A stretch of 61,863 bases of DNA, taken from positions 1-61,863 of the forward strand of contig CAITTG010000096.1 in the NCBI GenBank assembly GCA_903895255.1, read 5' to 3'. Numbering within the stretch: position 1 is the first letter of the stretch; every line of letters begins with the position of its first letter. The translations under genes and the position numbers were made by a program. The DNA is from an uncultured Verrucomicrobia subdivision 3 bacterium (lineage in GTDB: Bacteria; Verrucomicrobiota; Verrucomicrobiia; Limisphaerales; UBA11358). Shown in pieces: positions 52,582 to 60,152 of this stretch. The notes beneath the pieces were generated by a model that was not told the DNA's origin, searched no databases, and worked only from the letters and a program-made list of their open reading frames with translations.

Positions 52582-53463
52582 TTAGCTCCAGCCGGTCAGG
52601 TCAGCCGGTGACCGGGGTGTGCGCGGCAGTCGCTCCTGAATTCGCTGAATGCGCGCGCCGCAATGGAGCGGTCGGAGCGCGGGTTGTTTCAATTCCGATG
52701 TGGGCACGGCTTGGTAGCCGGGCTCCGTGCCGGGTGGCACCAGGCCCAGGCGGCGGGCGGCATCGCGGATGGCGCAGAACCACTCCACGCGGGTGCCGTT
52801 TTCCCGGTCGCCCGCCAGATTCCAGACGCCGGACTCGCCGAGTTCCATCAGGCCCACCAGCCAGGCGGCGATGTCGCCCGCCCAGGTGGGATTGCCGATC
52901 TGGTCGGAGGGCAGTCGCAGGATGCGGCCCTCGCGCAGGGACTTGAGCGTTTGATACACGAAATTCTTCCCCTGCGCCTCGCGGCCCCAGACACAAATCA
53001 CCCGGGGCAGCAGCGCCCGGCCACCCAGCACCGACTGAATTTGCTGCTCGGCGTGCCATTTGCTGCGGGCGTAAACATTGATGGGATTGGGCTGGTCGGT
53101 TTCCCCATAAGGACCGGACTGGCCGTCAAACACATAAGTGGTGGAGACGTAAGCGAAACGGCAGCCGAGTTCCTGGCAGAGTTGCGCCAGTTGGACGGGT
53201 TGCTCGCAATTTTCGCGCTCGGCCCGGGCGGGGTCGCCCTCGCAGCCATCCACCCACGTCCAGCCCGCGGCATGGACCACCCAGTCGGGTTGGACTTCGC
53301 GCAGGAGCTGGCGGGCGGCCGCCGCATCCGCGAGGTCCAAGGGCACGAGGCCGGGGGTGGGGAATTTCCGGTAGGTGCCCGTGACCGTGAGCCCGCGCGC
53401 GGCCGCCTCGGCCACGAGGTGTGAGCCCACCAATCCGGAACCGCCGATAACGAGTACGCGCAT
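52582..53463 (-). CDS. SDR-family sugar-nucleotide reductase (RmlD-like)
   Basis: 293 residues of the extended SDR/RmlD type: GGSGLVGSHL, DWVVHAAGWTWVDGCE, RFAYVSTTYVFDG and YARSKWHAEQQI (Tyr-Lys). It would reduce a 4-keto-deoxysugar using NADPH. Last gene of the CDP-sugar operon, overlapping the epimerase gene by one base. In the ascarylose pathway a RmlD-like reductase (E_red) acts exactly here; other products are possible. Confidence 0.85.
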   Translation of the reverse strand: MRVLVIGGSGLVGSHLVAEAAARGLTVTGTYRKFPTPGLVPLDLADAAAARQLLREVQPDWVVHAAGWTWVDGCEGDPARAERENCEQPVQLAQLCQELGCRFAYVSTTYVFDGQSGPYGETDQPNPINVYARSKWHAEQQIQSVLGGRALLPRVICVWGREAQGKNFVYQTLKSLREGRILRLPSDQIGNPTWAGDIAAWLVGLMELGESGVWNLAGDRENGTRVEWFCAIRDAARRLGLVPPGTEPGYQAVPTSELKQPALRPLHCGARIQRIQERLPRTPRSPADLTGWS

Positions 53464-54008
53464 TAAAAGGGGGAGTTAAAGTCCGCCAGGGCAGGGAACT
53501 CACTGTCCCTTTTCGAGACAATGGCGGCGGCCGCATCCACCGGCCAGGCAAAGCCGAAGCCCTGCCAGTGAATCCCGCGGTCGCAGGACGGGTCGTGGAC
53601 GGTGCTGGTTTTATACACCATCAGCGCGCCTTCTGTGAGGGCCACAAAACCGTGGGCGAAGCCGGTGGGAATGTAAAACGACCGGCGGTTGGCCTCGCTT
53701 AATTCCGCCGCGTACGCCCGGCCAAAGGTGGGCGACTGCCGCCGCAGGTCCAGCACCACATCCAGCACCGCGCCGTTAATACAATACACGAGCTTGGCGT
53801 GGTCGGCGGGCGGCACCTGGAAATGCATGCCCCGGACCACGTTTTGGTGCGAGGTGGAGAAAAACTCCTCGCGCACCACGAAGGGCAGGCCCAGCTCGCG
53901 CAAGGCGGTTTCGTGAAAGGTTTTCACGAACGTTCCCCGGTGATCTGTGAACACCCTGGGTTCCAGGCAAAGCAAACCGGCCAGTGGAGTTGGGTGCACG
54001 GTGAACAT
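53463..54008 (-). CDS. RmlC-family sugar 3,5-epimerase
   Basis: 181 residues. RGMHFQVPPADHAKLVYC (catalytic His of the cupin), LDVVLDLRRQSPTFG, FYIPTGFAHGF. Epimerises C3 and/or C5 of 4-keto sugars. It lies 16 nt downstream of rfbH within the operon, so its likely substrate is a CDP-linked 3,6-dideoxy-4-keto sugar rather than dTDP-linked. Confidence 0.88.
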   Translation of the reverse strand: MFTVHPTPLAGLLCLEPRVFTDHRGTFVKTFHETALRELGLPFVVREEFFSTSHQNVVRGMHFQVPPADHAKLVYCINGAVLDVVLDLRRQSPTFGRAYAAELSEANRRSFYIPTGFAHGFVALTEGALMVYKTSTVHDPSCDRGIHWQGFGFAWPVDAAAAIVSKRDSEFPALADFNSPF

Positions 54009-54024
54009 GGCGCGGGCAAGGGGC

Positions 54025-55539
54025 TCAGGCGGCCGGGGCGGCGACCCGCTCCTTCACGTATGCGTGAATGGTTTCCAGTTCGTAATCCAGCATGGCCTTG
54101 GTCAGTCCCGGATAAGTTCCCAGGAAAATGGCCGTGTGCATGATGGCATCGGCACCGGTGAGCGGCGCGGCCACGCGGAAGGAATCCGGGCGGTCTTTTT
54201 TCAATTGCACAAACACTGGCTGGCGCAGGAGGTTGCCGCCGAAGAGCATGCGGTTGCCGATTTTTTTCGCGTCCAGGTGCCGGCCCAAATCCGTGTGGGA
54301 GAACGGGGCGCCCGGGCGCACGCGAATCATGAAACCAAACCAAGAGCAATCCGTGCGGCAGCCCGTGGTGTCCCAGGTAAAACCGGACTCCGCCGTCCAG
54401 CCCGTCGCATGGGTGGGCAGCGAGAAATCGAGACAGTCGCCGAGGTCCGCCAGCCCGGCGCGGAGGTAATCCCAGTTGCGTTTGCGGGCCTCAATGAAGG
54501 CGGGCAGTTTTTTCAACTGCTGCCGGCCGATGGCCGCCTGCGGGTCGAGCGGTTTTAAATTATAACCCAGGTGGCTGTAGATATATTTGTGGTCATAGCC
54601 CTCGGGCAGCTCGCCCAATTGCCAGCCAAAACGTTTGTTGCAGGTGTTGTCCTTGCCGGAGGGGCACCAGCAGTCCCGACCCCAGTCCCGGAAACTTTCC
54701 GCGTAGGTTTTCAGCCCCGGCCGGTGAACGATATTCACCGCGCCGCCCTCGCCCATGGTCAGATGATGGGGTGGATAAAAGGATTGGGTGGAAATATCGC
54801 CCCACGTGCCCGTGTACCGGGTGAGGTGAACCCCGTCCGCCGGGATGCCGGGGGAATTTTCGGTGAAGCCCAGCGCTTTGGCGCGGTCCAAGGTCAGGGA
54901 GTAAGTGCAGCCCAGCGCGTCGCAATTATCCTCGACGAGCCACAAGTCGTGCCGGTGGCAAAATTCCAGCACGGCTCCGATATCAAACGGATTGCCCAGG
55001 GTGTGGGCCATCATCACGGCTTTGGTTTTGCCCGCCACGAAGGCCTGCTCCAATTGATCCACGCGCACGTTGCCGGTGGTGGGATCATTGTCAATAAACA
55101 CCGGCACCGCGCCGCATTGGAGGATGGGCGCCACGGTGGTGGGGAAGCCCGCCGCCACGGTGATGACTTCGTCGCCCGGGAGGATGCGCTTGTGGGACGG
55201 GAGCTTGTGCGTGGTGAGCGCGGCCATGGCCACCAGGTTGGCGGAGGAACCGGAGTTCACGAGCAGGGAATATTTTACGCCGAGCAGGGCGGCCAGTTCT
55301 TTTTCAAAGGCCTCGCCCTCGGGTCCCAGCGTCAGCCAGAAATCCAGGGTGGCTCCGACCGCGGCGACCACTTCATCCTCGGTGAACACGCGGCCGGCAT
55401 AGGGGACGGTGGTGGTACCCGGCGTAAACGGGCGTTCGGCCGCCGCGGGTTCGTAGCCCGGCCGGTTGGCCTGATGCATGCGGTTCGAGTATTCGCGGGT
55501 GAGCCGGAGAATTTCTGATTTTAAAGCTTCGTTGGTCAT
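54025..55539 (-). CDS. rfbH: CDP-6-deoxy-4-hexulose 3-dehydrase (E1)
   Basis: 504 residues of the DegT/DnrJ fold with a PMP cofactor. The usual PLP lysine is replaced by His in STQSFYPPHHLTMGEGG, the mark of E1/DdhC. The [2Fe-2S] ligands include Cys-X-Cys-X7-Cys in DCWCPSGKDNTC and an upstream Cys (NCDALGC). It removes the 3-hydroxyl of CDP-6-deoxy-4-hexulose together with an E3 reductase, which is not found in this window. It is 19 nt after rfbG. Confidence 0.95.
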   Translation of the reverse strand: MTNEALKSEILRLTREYSNRMHQANRPGYEPAAAERPFTPGTTTVPYAGRVFTEDEVVAAVGATLDFWLTLGPEGEAFEKELAALLGVKYSLLVNSGSSANLVAMAALTTHKLPSHKRILPGDEVITVAAGFPTTVAPILQCGAVPVFIDNDPTTGNVRVDQLEQAFVAGKTKAVMMAHTLGNPFDIGAVLEFCHRHDLWLVEDNCDALGCTYSLTLDRAKALGFTENSPGIPADGVHLTRYTGTWGDISTQSFYPPHHLTMGEGGAVNIVHRPGLKTYAESFRDWGRDCWCPSGKDNTCNKRFGWQLGELPEGYDHKYIYSHLGYNLKPLDPQAAIGRQQLKKLPAFIEARKRNWDYLRAGLADLGDCLDFSLPTHATGWTAESGFTWDTTGCRTDCSWFGFMIRVRPGAPFSHTDLGRHLDAKKIGNRMLFGGNLLRQPVFVQLKKDRPDSFRVAAPLTGADAIMHTAIFLGTYPGLTKAMLDYELETIHAYVKERVAAPAA

Positions 55540-55558
55540 GCGCGGTTACAGTTTGGGT

Positions 55559-56671
55559 TTAAGCGGCCGGGGTGGCCCAAGGCAATCCTTTGGCCCGGGC
55601 GGCGTTGGTAAAGTAAAAGATTTGCCGGCCGGTCAAGATGCGGGCGGTCCTATCGTTTTCTTCCTTCTCTCGATACCACGAAACCGTTTGCTCAATGGTT
55701 TCCTCGAAATTCCACGCTGGCTGCCAGCGTAAAAAGTGGAACGCTTTGTCCGTGGCCAGATTCAAAAGCTTCGCCTCATGGACCGCGTGGGGATCGCTGC
55801 GGTCTTCCCAGCGGCCCGGCCAGTGCTTGAGAACTTCCTGCACCAAGGCGGCAACCGTGCGGTTGGAGGTCAGCGCCGGACCAAAGTTAAAAGCGGAAGC
55901 CAAAGGAGAGGCGGCCGCCCGGGCATCCGCGCCGAGTTGGGCGCCCAGCCAGAGGTAACCACTGAGGGGTTCGAGCACATGCTGCCAGGGACGCGTGGCG
56001 ACTTTGTTGCGCACGGGAATGGCCTCGCCGCGTTGCAGCGCCCGGATGCAGTCCGGCACGATGCGGTCGGTCGCCCAATCGCCACCGCCGATGACATTGC
56101 CCGCCCGCGCGGAAGCCAGGCGGATATCCGGACCGCCGGCGGCGGAGAAAAACGAGCGGCGATAGGCGCTGATCACCAGTTCGGCCGCGCCTTTGGAGGA
56201 GCTGTAGGGATCGTAACCGCCCATGGCATCCTCTTCGCGATAGCTGTGGACCCATTCCCGGTTTTCGTAGCACTTATCTGTGGTGATGGCGACCACCGTG
56301 CAGGTTTTTTTCGCGAGCCGCACGGCTTCGAGCACATGCGCGGTGCCGAGCACGTTGGTGGCGTAGGTTTCCACGGGTTGCTCGTAAGAAAGACGCACCA
56401 GGGCCTGGGCGGCCAGATGAAAGACATAATCCGGCTGGCATTCCGCCACGACTTTTTGCACCGTGGCCAGATCGCGAATATCCCCGATCCGATGGTCCAG
56501 CCGGCCGACCAGCCCCAGTTGGTTGAACAACGCGGGCTCGGTGGCGGGCGGCAGGGCCAGACCGGTCACGTTCGCGCCCAGTCCCAGGAGCCATTCTGCC
56601 AGCCAGGCGCCTTTGAAACCGGTATGACCCGTCAACAGGACGCGTTTGCCTTGGTAACAATAATTGAACAT
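55559..56671 (-). CDS. rfbG: CDP-glucose 4,6-dehydratase
   Basis: 370 residues from ATG 56671. VLLTGHTGFKGAWLAEWL (NAD-binding GxxGxxG), VFHLAAQALVRLSY, TDKCYEN, YDPYSSSKGAAEL (Tyr-Lys) are RfbG signatures. It turns CDP-glucose into CDP-6-deoxy-4-hexulose. Position second in the operon, 16 nt after rfbF. Confidence 0.95.
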   Translation of the reverse strand: MFNYCYQGKRVLLTGHTGFKGAWLAEWLLGLGANVTGLALPPATEPALFNQLGLVGRLDHRIGDIRDLATVQKVVAECQPDYVFHLAAQALVRLSYEQPVETYATNVLGTAHVLEAVRLAKKTCTVVAITTDKCYENREWVHSYREEDAMGGYDPYSSSKGAAELVISAYRRSFFSAAGGPDIRLASARAGNVIGGGDWATDRIVPDCIRALQRGEAIPVRNKVATRPWQHVLEPLSGYLWLGAQLGADARAAASPLASAFNFGPALTSNRTVAALVQEVLKHWPGRWEDRSDPHAVHEAKLLNLATDKAFHFLRWQPAWNFEETIEQTVSWYREKEENDRTARILTGRQIFYFTNAARAKGLPWATPAA

Positions 56672-56687
56672 GGGCCGGGTGGTCAGG

Positions 56688-57470
56688 TTACCAGGTTTTC
56701 CAAGGGGCTTTGCCCTCATTCCACATGCGGTTAAGCAGGGTGAATTCCTGGAAGGTATCCATGGGCTGCCAGAAGCCGTCATGCGGATGGGCCATCAACT
56801 GGCCCTCGGCGGCCAGCTTGCGCAGCGGGGCCGCCTCAAACATGGTCTGGTCGCCGTTCGCCAGATAAGGAAAGACTTTATTGGACAGCACAAAATAACC
56901 GCCATTGATGCGGCCCTCGGTGACCTGGGGTTTTTCGTTAAAGGCCGAGACCTGGCGGTCGGGAGTCAGTTCCAGTTCGCCAAACCGGCCGGGCGGACGC
57001 ACGGCCGTGAGGGTGGCCAGCCGGCCATGCTGCCGGTGAAACGCCAGGCTGGCGTTGACATCCACATTGCCCACGCCGTCGCCGTACGTGAGAAAAAAGG
57101 ACTCGTCCTGGCCCAGATATTTTTGAATGCGGCTGATGCGCCCTGCCGTGAGCGTTTCCTCGCCCGTGTCCGCCAGGGTTACCGACCAGTCCTCCTCGTC
57201 ATGATGCGTGTGAAACTGCACGCCGGGGGTGCGGCCCAGGCGCAGGGTGACGTCATTCATCATCCACAGGTAATTGCGGAAGAAATCCTTGATCACCTCG
57301 CCCTTGTAACCGAGGCACAGGATGAACTCCTTGTGCCCCTGGGCGGCGTAGGTCTTCATGATATGCCACAAAATGGGGCGGTTGCCGATCGGCACCATGG
57401 GTTTGGGCCGGTACTCGGTTTCTTCGCGCAGGCGGGTGCCTTTACCACCACACAGGATGACAACTTTCAT
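56688..57470 (-). CDS. rfbF: Glucose-1-phosphate cytidylyltransferase
   Basis: 260 residues. KVVILCGGKGTRLREETEY, then RPKPMVPIGNRPILWHIM, and YGDGVGNVDV are RfbF signatures. Makes CDP-glucose from glucose-1-phosphate and CTP, the entry to 3,6-dideoxyhexoses. First gene of the operon. The phosphoglucomutase gene 2.7 kb away could supply its substrate. Confidence 0.96.
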   Translation of the reverse strand: MKVVILCGGKGTRLREETEYRPKPMVPIGNRPILWHIMKTYAAQGHKEFILCLGYKGEVIKDFFRNYLWMMNDVTLRLGRTPGVQFHTHHDEEDWSVTLADTGEETLTAGRISRIQKYLGQDESFFLTYGDGVGNVDVNASLAFHRQHGRLATLTAVRPPGRFGELELTPDRQVSAFNEKPQVTEGRINGGYFVLSNKVFPYLANGDQTMFEAAPLRKLAAEGQLMAHPHDGFWQPMDTFQEFTLLNRMWNEGKAPWKTW

Positions 57471-57845
57471 ATAAATCTATCCGCTCATGATGTTTTCCGC
57501 AGCGGCGCAGGTAAAGCTCAAATGCCGCGCAAATGTTCAAACAATGCAACCAGTCAAATTCAATGAACCTGGATCATCAAGTGCCGGACAGGGTTGGCGA
57601 AGCTTGACGAAAAACGGCATTATTTATGCACAACATTTTGTCAGGCAATTGTTTGATGGGGTTTTTGGTTGCCTTGGCGGAAGCTCCCAGAAGGTAACCT
57701 CCAAGCACCCACCGCCAGCCTCCCGGGGAAATGCAATTCCCGGGGCACACAAATATTTCTTTGCCGCCGAGGATCGGACCCCACCCATTTTTTAAGGGGG
57801 AGGGCGCTGGGTGGAACATTTTTCACCTTGAATAACGTGGAATAG

Positions 57846-57879
57846 GCGCGAGGCGCGAGGCCCGGGGCACGAGGCGGGG
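57846..57879 (+). repeat. Heptad tandem repeat (GCNNNRG)
   Basis: GCGCGAG, GCGCGAG, GCCCGGG, GCACGAG and a partial unit. Confidence 0.75.
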
Positions 57880-57960
57880 AAAACCGGGGGGAGGCATCAT
57901 TTTCATTTTGTAGGGTTGGATCGGGTGGGATTTGCGCGGTCTAGGGTTGGATTTAAAGAG

Positions 57961-57988
57961 GCTTTGGGCTCTGGGCTGTGGGCTTTAG
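57961..57988 (+). repeat. Heptad tandem repeat (GCTNTRG)
   Basis: GCTTTGG, GCTCTGG, GCTGTGG, GCTTTAG. The complement resembles 15396-15430. Confidence 0.8.
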
Positions 57989-58044
57989 GCGGAAAAACTG
58001 GGACGGGCGGGGACTGCGAGGTGGGCTTCGCGACAAATTTTTGA

Positions 58045-58104
58045 CCTTGAATCACCTTGAATCACCTTGAATAGCCTTGAATAGCCTTGAATAGCCTTGA
58101 ATGG
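58045..58104 (+). repeat. 10-bp tandem repeat (CCTTGAATNN), six units
   Basis: CCTTGAATCA (x2), CCTTGAATAG (x3), CCTTGAATGG, uninterrupted. A further CACCTTGAATAA is found near 57829. Confidence 0.9.
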
Positions 58105-58112
58105 GAAAGGAG

Positions 58113-58140
58113 GCTTGAGGCGCGGGGCGCTGGGCCGGAG
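58113..58140 (+). repeat. Heptad tandem repeat (GCNNNRG)
   Basis: GCTTGAG, GCGCGGG, GCGCTGG, GCCGGAG, directly after the decad array. Confidence 0.75.
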
Positions 58141-58262
58141 GCGGGGCGGTTTACTTCGCGAAACTTCAAGATATTACTTGGGGGCGAGCCGGGGGGAAGC
58201 GCCCAGCTAGCGGCGGGGACTGAGTCTACCCACTGGGAGTCATTCCGGTGGTTTATGATTTT

Positions 58263-58283
58263 GTGGCGACAGGCTGTCGCCAC
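58263..58283. repeat. Perfect dyad, copy of 1505-1525
   Basis: GTGGCGACAG-G-CTGTCGCCAC is written here in arms: GTGGCGACAG (58263-58272) and CTGTCGCCAC (58274-58283). Confidence 0.85.
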
Positions 58284-58385
58284 CCCGCGGAGACCGTCCG
58301 GGGCCGTTTATGTCAAAGAGCCGAGCGGTCGCGGCGACCGCTGGCATCCAGGGGAAAACCCAGGTTGCGAGCCCAGTTTACCGGG

Positions 58386-58414
58386 GGACCCTGGACAACG
58401 GCTGTCCAGGGTCC
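58386..58414. repeat. Dyad GGACCCTGGACA...TGTCCAGGGTCC
   Basis: Perfect 12-bp arms around ACGGC, a longer version of 15246-15270. Confidence 0.85.
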
Positions 58415-58530
58415 AAAATTATTTTAATTATTTTTAGTGGTGGAATGGGGGGCGCCAAGTGTGCCAGAGCAGGAGGGCGAGGAAGTGGTCCCAAGGGTTC
58501 GGCCCAGATTTATAGGATTGTTCATCCAAA

Positions 58531-58547
58531 GCCGGTTAGAAACCGGC
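58531..58547. repeat. Dyad GCCGGTT-AGA-AACCGGC
   Basis: Perfect 7-bp arms. Confidence 0.65.
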
Positions 58548-58620
58548 GCTCTGCTTTGGCGGGCGGCCATGGTTGATACCCAGCGGCGGTTGTGGGAGGT
58601 TGACAATGCTAGGATTATTG

Positions 58621-58661
58621 CGCCCGAGACGGGCGCACTCCGGGGCGGCGGGATGCCGCCC
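58621..58661. repeat. Two adjacent dyads
   Basis: CGCCCG-AGA-CGGGCG (58621-58635) and GGGCGGC-GGGAT-GCCGCCC (58643-58661) lie 7 bp apart, 70 bp before the PfpI gene. Confidence 0.65.
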
Positions 58662-58730
58662 GCTCTGGCAAATGCGGCAAGGGTTTGCGTTTAAGCTTGT
58701 TCTGGCCGGGGAAAGTTTAAAAATGGGGCC

Positions 58731-59255
58731 ATGCTTAAAAATCGCACGGTGCTGGCCTTTTTGGATGACATTTACGAGGACTTGGAGCTGTGGTATCCCA
58801 AGTTGCGGCTGGAGGAGGCGGGGTACAGTCTCAAGTGTTGCGCGCCGGAGCTCAAAACTTATGCGGGGAAACATGGGTATCCGGCGGCGTCCGATTTGCT
58901 CTTGAAGGACACCCGGAGCGAGGATTTTTGCGGGTTGCTGGTGCCGGGCGGGTTCATGCCGGACAAGTTGCGGCGGGATCCGAAGGTGCTGGCGCTCACG
59001 CGGGAGTTTTATGAGCGCGGGCAGTTGGTGGCGTTCATTTGTCATGGGGGGTGGATTCCAATTTCGGCCAAAATCCTCAAGGGCAGGCGCGTGACGGGGT
59101 CGCTGGGGATCAAGGATGACTTGGAAAACGCCGGGGGCATCTGGGTCAATGAGCCGGTGGTGGTGGACGGCAATTTGATTTCCAGCCGCACGCCCCGGGA
59201 TTTGGCCCCGTTTGGGGCGGCGATGGTCACATTTTTGGATGCCAACGTGAAATGA
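58731..59255 (+). CDS. DJ-1/PfpI-family protein
   Basis: 174 residues with the glutamine-amidotransferase-like fold: FLDDIYEDLELWYP near the start (Glu of the triad), GLLVPGGFMPDKLRRD, and the nucleophile elbow AFICHGGW (Cys near residue 104). It may act as a deglycase, protease or stress protein; sequence alone does not decide. It overlaps the DUF2905 gene by 4 nt. Confidence 0.9.
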   Translation: MLKNRTVLAFLDDIYEDLELWYPKLRLEEAGYSLKCCAPELKTYAGKHGYPAASDLLLKDTRSEDFCGLLVPGGFMPDKLRRDPKVLALTREFYERGQLVAFICHGGWIPISAKILKGRRVTGSLGIKDDLENAGGIWVNEPVVVDGNLISSRTPRDLAPFGAAMVTFLDANVK

Positions 59256-59464
59256 ATGATTTGGGCAAGTTGCTGGTGATTGGCGGGGTGTTCATGACCG
59301 TCGTGGGGGTGGTGTTGTGGTCGGGCGTGGGCAAGAGCTGGCTGGGACGGCTGCCGGGTGATATTAATTACACCCGGGGTGATTTTAGCGTGCATTTCCC
59401 GGTGGTGACCTGCCTGCTTGTGAGTGCGATGCTGACCTTGTTGATGTGGTGGTTTCGCAAATAA
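59252..59464 (+). CDS. DUF2905 small membrane protein
   Basis: 70 residues with two membrane helices (LGKLLVIGGVFMTVVGVVLW and FPVVTCLLVSAMLTLLMWW) and the LPGDINY loop typical of DUF2905. The function is unknown. Overlaps the PfpI gene. Confidence 0.85.
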   Translation: MNDLGKLLVIGGVFMTVVGVVLWSGVGKSWLGRLPGDINYTRGDFSVHFPVVTCLLVSAMLTLLMWWFRK

Positions 59465-59504
59465 TTGATTGAATTTCACCGGGGCAACCCCTAACCTGCC
59501 GGCC

Positions 59505-59897
59505 ATGGAAACGTCACAGTTGATGCAATACCTTCCGATTCTGTTCCTGCTGGCAGCCGCCGTCGGCTTTGCCGGCGGGACGCTCGCGGTGTCCGTGCTG
59601 CTGGGCAAGTTCGCCAAGACCTCGCCGGCCAAGGACGCGGCCTACGAATGCGGCAAAGATCCCATCGGCACCGGCAGCAGCCGTTTCTCCGTCAAATTTT
59701 ACCTGGTGGCCCTGCTGTTTGTGCTGTTCGATATCGAAGTGGTGTTCATGTATCCGTGGGCGGTGGTGTACAAGGACATGCTGGCCGATCACGCCACGCG
59801 TAATTTGATTCTGGCCTCCATGCTCACGTTTCTCGGCATTTTGTTTGCCGGTTACATCTACGCGCTGAAAAAAGACGCGTTGAACTGGAAGACCTAG
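59505..59897 (+). CDS. nuoA: NADH-quinone oxidoreductase subunit A
   Basis: 130 residues from ATG 59505. Three membrane helices, KDAAYECGKDPIG and RFSVKFYLVALLFVLFDIEVV with YPW are NuoA signatures; the loop carrying the Cys is near quinone in complex I. No nuoB or other nuo gene follows; the next gene is phosphoglucomutase, so complex I genes must be elsewhere or split. Confidence 0.93.
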   Translation: METSQLMQYLPILFLLAAAVGFAGGTLAVSVLLGKFAKTSPAKDAAYECGKDPIGTGSSRFSVKFYLVALLFVLFDIEVVFMYPWAVVYKDMLADHATRNLILASMLTFLGILFAGYIYALKKDALNWKT

Positions 59898-59925
59898 GCG
59901 CGGGGCGCGGGGTTCGGGGCGCGAG
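59898..59925 (+). repeat. Heptad tandem repeat after nuoA
   Basis: GCGCGGG (x2), GTTCGGG, GCGCGAG, starting directly at the nuoA stop. Confidence 0.75.
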
Positions 59926-59980
59926 GAGGGACTTGACGTTCCGTGCATTAACCCGGATGAGCATTTGTAGTCAGATTCAA

Positions 59981-60041
59981 GCGTCGCTACGCGACGCGAA
60001 TTATTACTTGTACTTTTTTCCGTGGGCTAAAGCCGCACGGC
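59981..60041. repeat. Two dyads between nuoA and phosphoglucomutase
   Basis: GCGTCGC-TAC-GCGACGC (59981-59997) and CCGTG-GGC...GCC-CACGG with a bulge (60021-60041). They are followed by ~110 bp before the next start. Confidence 0.6.
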
Positions 60042-60152
60042 TACCATCGTAACGTTGCTCCGCGACTGCAAAGAACCGGGTTGGTTGACTGAATAAACGA
60101 ACTCGGGATGGGTAGGATCGGCGCTTTGAGGGCGCGCATTGAAGCAGATTTT

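Larger units (their letters stand above)
57471..58730. other. 1.26-kb gene-free region crowded with short repeats
   Basis: No gene is supported. It holds three heptad arrays, one decad array and at least six dyads (listed separately), plus a CCACCCA...TGGGTGG pair at 57781-57814 and CCGGG...CCCGG near 57722-57744. Confidence 0.6.
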
